From Salminus brasiliensis (Eukaryota > Chordata > Actinopteri > Characiformes > Bryconidae), in the NCBI RefSeq assembly GCF_030463535.1, contig NC_132888.1, positions 24,827,269 through 24,891,268 on the forward strand: a stretch of DNA of 64,000 nucleotides, read 5' to 3'. The translations under genes and the position numbers were made by a program. Position 1 is the first letter of the stretch. Each line of letters begins with the position of its first letter. Shown here in pieces: positions 32,834 through 44,689 of this stretch. The notes under the pieces are model-generated. The model was given only the letters and a program-made list of their open reading frames with translations, made no database searches and was not told the DNA's origin.

Positions 32834-35265
32834 GCTTACGGCCATTCCACCCTTAGAATGCCTGATCTTGTCTGATCTCAGAAGCTAGCTAGGGTTGGGC
32901 CTGGTTAGTAGTTGAATGGGAGACTGAATGGGAATACCAGGTGTTGTAAGATTTTTCAATCCTGCAAACAAAGAAAGCTTACATTTCCATTTTGTTTTCA
33001 TCTTTTGCACAAATTTGTATTTGAAACTCTTTTGTGTTGTAAATGTTGATGTGTTGAAATGGAATGCTTTTTCTTGATTTTAAACAAATATGGTCTTATC
33101 TATGAAATTTGAATCCTCTAGTTTGCAAGGTTCTTCTGCTTACGGCCATTCCACCCTTAGAACGCCTCATCTCGTCTGATCTCAGAAGCTACCTAGGGTT
33201 GGGCCTGGTTAGTACTTGAATGGGAGACTGTCTGGGAATTCCAGGTGTTGTAAGCTTTTCCAGTCCTGCAAACAATTAAAGCTTACATTTCCATGTTATT
33301 TACATCTTTTGCACAAATTTGTAGTTGAAACTCTTTTGTGTTGTAAATGTTGATGTGTTAAAATGGAATGCTTTTTCTTGATTTTGAACAAATATGGTCT
33401 TAGCTATGAAATTTGAATCCTCTAGTTTGCAAGGTTCTTCTGCTTATGGCCGTTCCACCCTTAGAATGCCTGATCTCGTCTGATCTCAGAAGCTACCTAG
33501 GGTTGGGCCTGGTTAGTACTTGAATGGGAGACTGGATGGGAATACCAGGTCTTGTAAGCTTTTCCAGTCCTGCAAACAATTAAAGCTTACATTTCCATGT
33601 TATTTACATCTTTTGCACAAATTTGTAGTTGAAACTCTTTTGTGTTGTAAATTTTGATGTGTTGAAATGGAATGCTTTTTCTTGGTTTTGAACAAATATG
33701 GTCTTAGCTATGAAATTTGAATCCTCTAGTTTGCAAGGTTCTTCTGCTTACGGCCATTCCACCCTTAGAACGCCTAATCTCGTCTGATCTCAGAAGCTAC
33801 CTAGGGTTGGGCCTGGTTAGTACTTGAATGGGAGACTGTCTGGGAATACCAGGTGTTGTAAGCTTTTCCAGTCCTGCAAACAATTAAAGCTTACATTTCC
33901 ATGTTATTTACATCTTTTGCACAAATTTGTAGTTGAAACTCTTTTGTGTTGTAAATTTTGATGTGTTGAAATGGAATGCTTTTTCTTGATTTTAAACAAA
34001 TATGGTCTTATCTATGAAATTTGAATCCTCTAGTTTGCAAGGTTCTTCTGCTTACGGCCATTCCACCCTTAGAACGCCTGATCTCGTCTGATCTCAGAAG
34101 CTACCTAGGGTTGGGCCTGGTTAGTACTTGAATGGGAGACTGGATGGGAATACCAGGTGTTGTAAGCTTTTCCAGTCCTGCAAACAATTAAAGCTTACAT
34201 TTCCATGTTATTTACATCTTTTGCACAAATTTGTAGTTGAAACTCTTTTGTGTTGTAAATTTTGATGTGTTGACATGGAATGCTTTTTCTTGGTTTTAAA
34301 CAAATATGGTCTTATCTATGAAATTTGAATCCTCTAGTTTGCAAGGTTCTTCCGCTTACGGCCATTCCACCCTTAGAACGCCTCATCTCGTCTGATCTCA
34401 GAAGCTACCTAGGGTTGGGCCTGGTTAGTACTTGAATGGGAGACTGTCTGGGAATACCAGGTGTTGTAAGCTTTTCCAGTCCTGCAAACAATTAAAGCTT
34501 ACATTTCCATGTTATTTACATCTTTTGCACAAATTTGTAGTTGAAACTCTTTTGTGATATAAATTTTGATGTGTTGAAATGGAATGCTTTTTCTTGGTTC
34601 TGAAGAAATATGGTCTTAGCTATGAAATTTGAATCCTCTAGTTTGCAAGGTTCTTCTGCTTATGGCCATTCCACCCTTAGAACGCCTGATCTCGTCTGAT
34701 CTCAGAAGCTACCTAGGGTTGGGCCTGGTTAGTACTTGAATGGGAGACTGAATGGGAATACCAGGTGTTGTAAGCTTTTTCAATCCTGCAAACAAAGAAA
34801 GCTTACATTTCCATGTTATTTACATCTTTTGCACAAATTTGTAGTTGAAACTCTTTTGTGTTGTAAATGTTGATGTGTTAAAATGGAATGCTTTTTCTTG
34901 GTTTTGAACAAATATGGTCTTAGCTATGAAATTTGAATCCTCTAGTTTGCAAGGCTCTTCTGCTTACGGCCATTCCACCCTTAGAACGCCTGATCTCGTC
35001 TGATCTCAGAAGCTACCTAGGGTTGGGCCTGGTTAGTACTTGAATGGGAGACTGTCTGGGAATACCAGGTGTTGTAAGCTTTTTCAATCCTGCAAACAAT
35101 GAAAGCTTACATTTCCATGTTATTTACATCTTTTGCACAAATTTGTAGTTGAAACTCTTTTGTGTTGTAAATTTTGATGTGTTGAAATGGAATGTTTTTT
35201 CTTGGTTTTGAACAAATATGGTCTTAGCTATGAAATTTGAATTCTCTTGTTTGCACGGTTCTTCT
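32834..35265 (+). repeat. Array block: copies 109-116 (six-unit repeat, third cycle with two extra units)
   Basis: Gene starts are 32834, 33138, 33442, 33746, 34050, 34354, 34658 and 34962. The first two match 31010 and 31314, EcoRI-bearing gene included; the last four match the last four of the cycle. Between them lie two extra units, 33442 (GCTTATGGCCG start, GGTCTTGTAAG end) and 33746 (CCTAATCTCG), which recur together at 35570 and 35874. Confidence 0.9.
33746..33863 (+). rRNA. 5S-like copy 112, CCTAATCTCG
   Basis: G31 is A here, a third state of a site that is G in most copies and C in CAT-type copies. Shared only with 35874, seven units away. Confidence 0.8.
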
Positions 35266-36785
35266 GCTTACGGCCATTCCACCCTTAGAATGCCTGATCT
35301 TGTCTGATCTCAGAGGCTAGCTAGGGTTGGGCCTGGTTAGTAGTTGAATGGGAAACTGAATGGGAATACCAGGTGTTGTAAGATTTTTCAATCCTGCAAA
35401 CAAAGAAAGCTTACATTTCCATTTTGTTTTCATCTTTTGCACAAATTTGTATTTGAAACTCTTTTGTGTTGTAAATGTTGATGTGTTGAAATGGAATGCT
35501 TTTTCTTGATTTTGAACAAATATGGTCTTATCTATGAAATTTGAATCCTCTAGTTTGCAAGGTTCTTCTGCTTATGGCCGTTCCACCCTTAGAATGCCTG
35601 ATCTCGTCTGATCTCAGAAGCTACCTAGGGTTGGGCCTGGTTAGTACTTGAATGGGAGACTGGATGGGAATACCAGGTCTTGTAAGCTTTTCCAGTCCTG
35701 CAAACAATTAAAGCTTACATTTCCATGTTATTTACATCTTTTGCACAAATTTGTAGTTGAAACTCTTTTGTGTTGTAAATTTTGATGTGTTGAAATGGAA
35801 TGCTTTTTCTTGGTTTTGAACAAATATGGTCTTAGCTATGAAATTTGAATCCTCTAGTTTGCAAGGTTCTTCTGCTTACGGCCATTCCACCCTTAGAACG
35901 CCTAATCTCGTCTGATCTCAGAAGCTACCTAGGGTTGGGCCTGGTTAGTACTTGAATGGGAGACTGTCTGGGAATACCAGGTGTTGTAAGCTTTTCCAGT
36001 CCTGCAAACAATTAAAGCTTACATTTCCATGTTATTTACATCTTTTGCACAAATTTGAATTTGAAACTCTTTTGTGTTGTAAATTTTGATGTGTTGAAAT
36101 GGAATGCTTTTTCTTGGTTTTGAACAAATATGGTCTTAGCTATGAAATTTGAATTCTCTAGTTTGCACGATTCTTCTGCTTACGGCCATTCCACCCTTAG
36201 AACGCCTGATCTTGTCTGATCTCAGAAGCTACCTAGGGTTGGGCCTGGTTAGTACTTGAATGGGAGACTGTCTGGGAATACCAGGTGTTGTAAGCTTTTC
36301 CAGTCCTGCAAACAATTAAAGCTTACATTTCCATGTTATTTACATCTTTTGCACAAATTTGTAGTTGAAACTCTTTTGTGTTGTAAATTTTGATGTGTTG
36401 AAATGGAATGCTTTTTCTTGGTTTTGAACAAATATGGTCTTATCTATGAAATTTGAATCCTCTAGTTTGCAAGGTTCTTCTGCTTACGGCCATTCCACCC
36501 TTAGAATGCCTGATCTTGTCTGATCTCAGAAGCTAGCTAGGGTTGGGCCTGGTTAGTACTTGAATGGGAGACTGAATGGGAATACCAGGTGTTGTAAGCT
36601 TTTTCAATCCTGCAAACAAAGAAAGCTTACATTTCCATGTTATTTACATCTTTTGCACAAATTTGTAGTTGAAACTCTTTTGTGTTGTAAATGTTGATGT
36701 GTTAAAATGGAATGTTTTTTCTTGGTTTTGAACAAATATGGTCTTAGCTATGAAATTTGAATCCTCTAGTTTGCAAGGTTCTTCT
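35266..36785 (+). repeat. Array block: copies 117-121
   Basis: Gene starts are 35266, 35570, 35874, 36178 and 36482. Copy 117 restarts the six-unit cycle (TAGTTGAATGGG, GTAAGA end), but the spacer changes to GATTTTGAAC and the next two units are the inserted pair also seen at 33442-34049, an offset of 2128 bp. Copy 119 has TTTGAATTTG in its spacer. The six-unit family ends here and a CpG-type/TpG-type mixture follows. Confidence 0.9.
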
Positions 36786-39700
36786 GCTTACGGCCATTCC
36801 ACCCTTAGAACGCCTGATCTCGTCTGATCTCAGAAGCTACCTAGGGTTGGGCCTGGTTAGTACTTGAATGGGAGACTGTCTGGGAATACCAGGTGTTGTA
36901 AGCTTTTCCAGTCCTGCAAACAATTAAAGCTTACATTTCCATGTTATTTACATCTTTTGCACACATTTGTAGTTGAAACTCTTTTGTGATGTAAATTTTG
37001 ATGTGTTGAAATGGAATGCTTTTTCTTGGTTTTGAACAAATATGGTCTTATCTATGAAATTTGAATCCTCTAGTGTGCAAGGTTATTCTGCTTATGGCCA
37101 TTCCACCCTTAGAACGCATGATCTCGTCTGATCTCAGAAGCTACCTAGGGTTGGTCCTGGTTAGTACTTGAATGGGAGACTGAATGGGAATACCAGGTGT
37201 TGTAAGCTTTTCCAGTCCTGCAAACAATTAAAGCTTACATTTCCATGTTATTTACATCTTTTGCACAAATTTGTAGTTGAAACTCTTTTGTGTTGTAAAT
37301 GTTGATGTGTTGAAATGGAATGCTTTTTCTTGGTTTTGAACAAATATGGTCTTAGCTATGAAATTTGAATTCTCTAGTTTGCAAAGTTCTTCTGTTTACG
37401 GCCATTCCACCCTTAGAACGTCTGATCTTGTCTGATCTCAGAAGCTACTTAGGGTTGGGCCTGGTTAGTACTTCAATGGGAGACTGTCTGGGAATACCAG
37501 GTGTTGTAAGCTTTTTCAATCCTGCAAACAATGAAAGCTTACATTTCCATTTTTTTTTAATCTTTTGCACAAATTTGTATTTGAAACTCTTTTGTGTTGT
37601 AAATGTTGATGTGTTGAAATGGAATGCTTTTTCTTGATTTTAAACAAATATGGTCTTATCTATGAAATTTGAATCCTCTAGTTTGCAAGGTTCTTCTGCT
37701 TACGGCCATTCCACCCTTAGAACGCCTGATCTCGTCTGATCTCAGAAGCTACCTAGGGTTGGGCCTGGTTAGTACTTGAATGGGAGACTGTCTGGGAATA
37801 CCAGGTGTTGTAAGCTTTTCCAGTCCTGCAAACAATTAAAGCTTACATTTCCATGTTATTTACATCTTTTGCACACATTTGTAGTTGAAACTCCTTTGTG
37901 ATGTAAATTTTGATGTGTTGAAATGGAATGCTTTTTCTTGGTTTTGAACAAATATGGTCTTATCTATGAAATTTGAATCCTCTAGTTTGCAAGGTTATTC
38001 TGCTTACGGCCATTCCACCCTTAGAACGCCTGATCTCGTCTGATCTCAGAAGCTACCTAGGGTTGGGCCTGGTTAGTACTTGAATGGGAGACTGAATGGG
38101 AATACCAGGTGTTGTAAGCTTTTCCAGTCCTGCAAACAATTAAAGCTTACATTTCCATGTTATTTACATCTTTTGCACAAATTTGTAGTTGAAACTCTTT
38201 TGTGTTGTAAATTTTGATGTGTTGAAATGGAATGCTTTTTCTTGGTTTTGAACAAATATGGTCTTATCTATGAAATTTGAATCCTCTAGTTTGCAAGGTT
38301 CTACTGCTTACGGCCATTCCACCCTTAGAACGCCTGATCTCGTCTGATTTCAGAAGCTACCTAGGGTTGGGCCTGGTTAGTACTTGAATGGGAGACTGAA
38401 TGGGAATACCAGGTGTTGTAAGCTTTTCCAGTCCTGCAAACAATTAAAGCTTACATTTCCATGTTATTTACATCTTTTGCACAAATTTGTAGTTGAAACT
38501 CTTTTGTGTTGTAAATTTTGATGTGTTGAAATGGAATGCTTTTTCTTGGTTTTGAACAAATATGGTCTTATCTATGAAATTTGAATCCTCTAGTTAACAA
38601 AGTTCTTCTGCTTACGGCCATTCCACCTTTAGAATGCCTGATCTTGTCTGATCTCAGAAGCTAGCTAGGGTTGGGCCTGGTTAGTACTTGAAAGGGAGAC
38701 TGAATAGGAATATCAGGTGTTGTAAGCTTTTTCAATCCTGCAAACAAAGAAAGCTTACATTTCCATGTTATTTACATCTTTTGCACAAATTTGTAGTTGA
38801 AACTCTTTTGTGTTGTAAATGTTGATGTGTTAAAATGGAATGCTTTTTCTTGGTTTTGAACAAATATGGTCTTAGCTATGAAATTTGAATCCTCTAGTTT
38901 GCAAGGTTCTTCTGCTTACGGCCATTCCACCCTTAGAACGCCTGCTCTCGTCTGATCTCAGAAGCTATCTAGGGTTGGGCCTGGTTAGTACTTGAATGGG
39001 AGACTGTCTGGGAATACCAGGTGTTGTAAGCTTTTCCAGTCCTGCAAACAATTAAAGTTTACATTTCCATGTTATTTACATCTTTTGCACAAATTTGTAG
39101 TTGAAACTCTTTTGTGTTGTAAATTTTGATGTGTTGAAATGGAATGCTTTTTCTTGGTTTTGAACAAATATGGTCTTATCTATGAAATTTGAATCCTCTA
39201 GTTTGCAAGGTTCTTCTGCTTACGGCCATTCCACCCTTAGAACGCCTGATCTTGTCTGATCTCAGAAGCTACTTAGGGTTGGGCCTGGTTAGTACTTGAA
39301 TGGGAGCCTGTCTGGGAATACCAGGTGTTGTAAGCTTTTTCAATCCTGCAAACAATGAAAGCTTACATTTCCATGTTATTTACATCTTTTGCACAAATTT
39401 GTAGTTGAAACTCTTTTGTGTTGTAAATTTTGATGTGTTGAAATAGAATGTTTTTTCTTGGTTTTGAACAAATATGGTCTTAGCTATGAAATTTGAATTC
39501 TCTAGTTTGCACGGTTATTCTGCTTATGGCCATTCCACCCTTAGAATGCCTGATCTTGTCTGATCTCAGAAGCTACCTAGGGTTGGGCCTGGTTAGTACT
39601 TGAATGGGAGACTGTCTGGGATTACCAGGTGTTGTAAGCTTTTCCAGTCCTGCAAACAATTAAAGCTTACATTTCCATGTTATTTACATCTTTTGCACAA

Positions 39701-40433
39701 ATTTGTAGTTGAAACTCTTTTGTGTTGTACATGTTGATGTGTTGAAATGGAATGCTTTTTCTTGGTTTTGAACAAATATGGTCTTATCTATAAAATTTGA
39801 ATCCTCTAGTTTGCAAGGTTCTTCTGCTTACGGCCATTCCACCCTTAGAACGCCTGATCTCGTCTGATCTCAGAAGCTACCTAGGGTTGGGCCTGGTTAG
39901 TACTTGAATGGGAGACTGAATGGGAATGCCAGGTGTTGTAAGCTTTTCCAGTCCTGCAAACAATTAAAGCTTCCATTTCCATGTTATTTACATCTTTTGC
40001 ACAAATTTGTAGTTGAAACTCTTTTGTGTTGTAAATTTTGATGTGTTGAAATGGAATGCTTTTTCTTGGTTTTGAACAAATATGGTCATATCTATGAAAT
40101 TTGAATCCTCTAGTTTGCAAGGTTCTTCTGCTTACGGCCATTCCACCCTTAGAATGCCTGATCTTGTCTGATCTCAGAAGCTAGCTAGGGTTGGGCCTGG
40201 TTAGTACTTGAATGGGAGACTGAATGGGAATACCAGGTGTTGTAAGCTTTTCCAGTCCTGCAAACAATTAAAGCTTACATTTCCATGTTATTTACATATT
40301 TTGCACAAATTTGTAGTTGAAACTCTTTTGTGTTGTAAATGTTGATGTGTTAAAATTGAATGCTTTTTCTTGGTTTTGAACAAATATGGTCTTAGCTATG
40401 AAATTTGAATTCTCTAGTTTGCACGGTTCTTCT
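36786..40433 (+). repeat. Array block: copies 122-133 (first copy of a block repeated 41 units later)
   Basis: Gene starts are 36786, 37090, 37394, 37698, 38002, 38306, 38610, 38914, 39218, 39522, 39826 and 40130. Markers in order are TAGTGTGCAAGG before 37090, AACGCATGATC in 37090, AACGTCTG in 37394, CTACTGC before 38306, TAGTTAACAAAG before 38610, GGGAGCCTG in 39218, GGGATTACC in 39522, TCTATAAAATTT before 39826, GGGAATGCC in 39826 and GGTCATATC before 40130. All recur in the same order 12464 bp downstream. Confidence 0.92.
37090..37207 (+). rRNA. 5S-like copy 123, AACGCATGATC
   Basis: C29 is A, the start is GCTTATGG and positions 64-68 read GGTCC. It is preceded by TAGTGTGCAAGG. The partner at 49554 has AACGCATGATG and a normal start. 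Confidence 0.8.
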
Positions 40434-41649
40434 GTTTACGGCCATTCCACCCTTAGATCGCCTGATCTTGTCTGATCTCAGAAGCTACTTAGGGTTGGGC
40501 CTGGTTAGTACTTGAATGGGAGACTGTCTGGGAATACCAGGTGTTGTAAGCTTTTTCAATCCTGCAAACAATTAAAGCTTACATTTCCATTTTTTTTTCA
40601 TCTTTTGCACAAATTTGTATTTGAAACTCTTTTGTGTTGTAAATTTTGATGTGTTGAAATGGAATGCTTTTTCTTGGTTTTGAACAAATATGGTCTTATC
40701 TATGAAATTTGAATCCTCTAGTTTTCAAGGTTTTTCTGCTTACGGCCATTCCACCCTTAGAATGCCTGATCTTGTCTGATCTCAGAAGCTAGCTAGGGTT
40801 GGGCCTGGTTAGTACTTGAATGGGAGACTGAATGGGAATACCAGGTGTTGTAAGCTTTTTCAATCCTGCAAACAAAGAAAGCTTACATTTCCATGTTATT
40901 TACATCTTTTGCACAAATTTGTAGTTGAAACTCTTTTGTGTTGTAAATGTTGATGTGTTAAAATGGAATGCTTTTTCTTGGTTTTGAACAAATATGGTCT
41001 TAGCTATGAAATTTGAATCCTCTAGTTTGCAAGGTTCTTCTGCTTACGGCCATTCCACCCTTAGAACGCCTGATGTCGTCTGATCTCAGAAGCTACCTAG
41101 GGTTGGGCCTGGTTAGTACTTGAATGGGAGACTGTCTGGGAATACCAGGTGTTGTAAGCTTTTCCAGTCCTGCAAACAATTAAAGCTTACATTTCCATGT
41201 TATTTACATCTTTTGCACAAATTTGTAGTTGAAACTCTTTTGTGTTGTAAATTTTGATGTGTTGAAATGGAATGCTTTTTCTTGGTTTTGAACAAATATG
41301 GTCTTAGCTATGAAATTTGAATTCTCTAGTTTGCACGGTTCTTCTGCTTACGGCCATTCCACCCTTAGAACGCCTGATCTTGTCTGATCTCAGAAGCTAC
41401 CTAGGGTTGGGCCTGGTTAGTACTTGAATGGGAGACTGTCTGGGAATACCAGGTGTTGTAAGCTTTTCCAGTCCTGCAAACAATTAAAGCTTACATTTCC
41501 ATGTTATTTACATCTTTTGCACACATTTGTAGTTGAAACTCTTTTGTGATGTAAATTTTGATGTGTTGAAATGGAATGCTTTTTATTGGTTTTGAACAAA
41601 TATGGTCTTATCTATGAAATTTGAATCCTCTAGTTTGCAAGGTTCTTCT
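40434..41649 (+). repeat. Array block: copies 134-137
   Basis: Gene starts are 40434, 40738, 41042 and 41346. Copy 134 is TTT-type but with T25 (GATCGCC) and a T8 spacer. Copy 135 is TpG-type, preceded by TTTTCAAGGTTTTTC. Copy 136 has GATGTCGTCTG and copy 137 a CTTTTTATTGG spacer. The order TTT, TpG, GATGTC recurs at 54722-55633 and 57459-58370. Confidence 0.9.
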
Positions 41650-42561
41650 GCTTACGGCCATTCCACCCTTAGAACGCCTGATCTCGTCTGATCTCAGAAG
41701 CTACCTGGGGTTGGGCCTGGTTAGTACTTGAATGGGAGACTGTCTGGGAATACCAGGTGTTGTAAGCTTTTCCAGTCCTGCAAACAATTAAAGCTTACAT
41801 TTCCATGTTATTTACATCTTTTGCACAAATTTGTAGTTGAAACTCTTTTGTGTTGTAAATTTTGATGTGTTGAAATGGAATGCTTTTTCTTGGTTTTGAA
41901 CAAATATGGTCTTATCTATGAAATTTGAATCCTCTAGTTTGCAAGGTTCTTCTGCTTACGGCCATTCCACCCTTAGAATCCCTGATCTTGTCTGATCTCA
42001 GAAGCTAGCTAGGGTTGGCCCTGGTTAGTACTTGAATGGGAGACTGAATGGGAATACCAGGTGTTGTAAGCTTTTTCAATCCTGCAAACAAAGAAAGCTT
42101 ACATTTCCATGTTATTTACATCTTTTGCACAAATTTGTAGTTGAAACTCTTTTGTGATGTAAATTTTGATGTGTTAAAATGGAATGCTTTTTCTTGGTTT
42201 TGAACAAATATGGTCTTATCTATGAAATTTGAATCCTCTAGTTTGCAAGGTTCTTCTGCTTACGGCCATTCCACCCTTAGAACGCCTGATCTCGTCTGAT
42301 CTCAGAAGCTACCTAGGGTTGGGCCTGGTTAGTACTTGAATGGGAGACTGTCTGGGAATACCAGGTGTTGTAAGCTTTTCCAGTCCTGCAAACAATTAAA
42401 GCTTACATTTCCATGTTATTTACATCTTTTGCACAAATTTGTAGTTGAAACTCTTTTGTGTTGTAAATTTTGATGTGTTGAAATGGAATGCTTTTTCTTG
42501 GTTTTGAACAAATATGGTCTTATCTATGAAATTTGAATCCTCTAGTTTGCAAGGTTCTTCT

Positions 42562-42679
42562 GCTTACGGCCATTCCACCCTTAGAATGCCTGATCTTGTC
42601 TGATCTTAGAAGCTAGCTAGGGTTTGCCCTGGTTAGTACTTGAATGGGAGACTGAATGGGAATACCAGGTGTTGTAAGC
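42562..42679 (+). rRNA. 5S-like copy 141, GATCTTAG and GGTTTGCCC
   Basis: TpG-type gene with C47 changed to T and GGTTTGCCC at 60-68, so the G64-C15 pair of helix II is affected. Near-identical genes are at 45602 and 46818. Confidence 0.8.
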
Positions 42680-42865
42680 TTTTTCAATCCTGCAAACAAA
42701 GAAAGCTTACATTTCCATGTTATTTACATCTTTTGCACAAATTTGTAGTTGAAACTCTTTTGTGTTGTAAATGTTGATGTGTTAAAATGGAATGCTTTTT
42801 CTTGGTTTTGAACAAATATGGTCTTAGCTATGAAATTTGAATTCTCTAGTTTGCACGGTTCTTCT

Positions 42866-42983
42866 GTTTACGGCCATTCCACCCTTAGAACGCCTGATCT
42901 TGTCTGATCTCAGAAGTGACCTAGCGTTGGGCCTGGTTAGTACTTGAATGGGAGACTGTCTGGGAAAACCAGGTGTTGTAAGC
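42866..42983 (+). rRNA. 5S-like copy 142, GAAGTGACCTAGCG
   Basis: Box A is altered at three more places than usual and helix II loses a G (G60 to C). It also reads GGGAAAACC at 97-105. The copy at 47122 shares the box A change but keeps GGGAATACC. Confidence 0.8.
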
Positions 42984-44689
42984 TTTTCCAGTCCTGCAAA
43001 CAATTAAAGCTTACATTTCCATGTTATTTACATCTTTTGCACAAATTTGTATTTGAAACTCTTTTGTGTTGTAAATGTTGATGTGTTGAAATGGAATGCT
43101 TTTTCTTGGTTTTGAACAAATATGGTCTTATCTATAAAATTTGAATCCTCTAGTTTGCAAGGATCTTCTGCTTACGGCCATTCCACCCTTAGAACGCCTG
43201 ATCTCGTCTGATCTTAGAAGCTACCTAGGGTTGGGCATGGTTAGTACTTGAATGGGAGACTGAATGGGAATGCCAGGTGTTGTAAGCTTTTCCAGTCCTG
43301 CAAACAATTAAAGCTTACATTTCCATGTTATTTACATCTTTTGCACAAATTTGTAGTTGAAACTCTTTTGTGTTGTAAATTTTGATGTGTTGAAATGGAA
43401 TGCTTTTTCTTGGTTTTGAACAAATATGGTCATATCTATGAAATTTGAATCCTCTAGTTTGCAAGGTTCTTCTGCTTACGGCCATTCCACCCTTAGAATG
43501 CCTGATCTTGTCTGATCTCAGAAGCTAGCTAGGGTTGGGCCTGGTTAGTACTTGAATGGGAGACTGAATGGGAATACCAGGTGTTGTAAGCTTTTCCAGT
43601 CCTGCAAACAATTAAAGCTTACATTTCCATGTTATTTACATATTTTGCACAAATTTGTAGTTGAAACTCTTTTGTGTTGTAAATGTTGATGTGTTAAAAT
43701 GGAATGCTTTTTCTTGATTTTGAACAAATATGGTCTTAGCTATGAAATTTGAATCCTCTAGTTTGCAAGGTTCTTCTGCTTACGGCAATTCCACCCTTAG
43801 ATCGCCTGATCTTGTCTGATCTCAGAAGCTACCTAGGGTTGGGCCTGGTTAGTACTTGAATAGGAGACTGTCTGGGAATACCAGGTGTTGTAAGCTTTTC
43901 CAGTCCTGCAAACAATTAAAGCTTACATTTCCATGTTATTTACATCTTTTGCACAAATTTGTATTTGAAACTCTTTTGTGTTGTAAATTTTGATGTGTTG
44001 AAATGGAATGCTTTTTCTTGGTTTTGAACCAATATGGTCTTATCTATGAAATTTGAATCCTCTAGTTTGCAAGGTTCTTCTGCTTACGGCCATTCCACCC
44101 TTAGAATGCCTGATCTTGTCTGATCTCAGAAGCTAGCTAGGGTTGGGCCTGGTTAGTACTTGAATGGGAGACTGAATGGGAATGCCAGGTGTAGTAAGCT
44201 TTTTCATTCCTGCAAACAAAGAAAGCTTACATTTCCATGTTATTTACATCTTTTGCACAAATTTGTAGTTGAAACTCTTTTGTGTTGTAAATGTTGATGT
44301 GTTAAAATTGAATGCTTTTTCTTGGTTTTGAACAAATATGGTCTTAGCTATGAAATTTGAATTCTCTAGTTTGCACGGTTCTTCTGTTTACGGCCATTCC
44401 ACCCTTAGAACGCCTGATCTTGTCTGATCTCAGAAGCTACTTAGGGTTGGGCCTGGTTAGTACTTGAATGGGAGACTGTCTGGGAATACCAGGTGTTGTA
44501 AGCTTTTTCAATCCTGCAAACAATTAAAGCTTACATTTCCATTTTTTTTTCATCTTTTGCACAAATTTGTATTTGAAACTCTTTTGTGTTGTAAATTTTG
44601 ATGTGTTGAAATGGAATGCTTTTTCTTGGTTTTGAACAAATATGGTCTTATCTATGAAATTTGAATCCTCTAGTTTGCAAGGTTCTTCT

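Larger units (their letters stand above)
41650..44689 (+). repeat. Array block: copies 138-147
   Basis: Gene starts are 41650, 41954, 42258, 42562, 42866, 43170, 43474, 43778, 44082 and 44386. Copies 139 and 141 carry GGTTGGCCCTGG and GGTTTGCCCTGG, markers that return at 44994/45602 and 46210/46818. Copy 142 has GAAGTGACCTAGCG. Copies 143-144 repeat copies 132-133 (GGGAATGCC, GGTCATATC). Copy 146 ends GGGAATGCCAGGTGTAGTAAG and has a TTTTTCATTCC spacer start, shared with 54418 and 57155. Confidence 0.9.

Noticed and set aside
37365-37637. 90-codon open frame on the + strand, with a relative at 60470-60685
   Set aside because: Its translation is simply the 5S-like gene read in one frame plus spacer. 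It is open only because of chance changes in that unit.
39881-40141. 86-codon open frame on the - strand
   Set aside because: It is antisense to a 5S-like unit and exists only in this copy, with no domain or signal visible.
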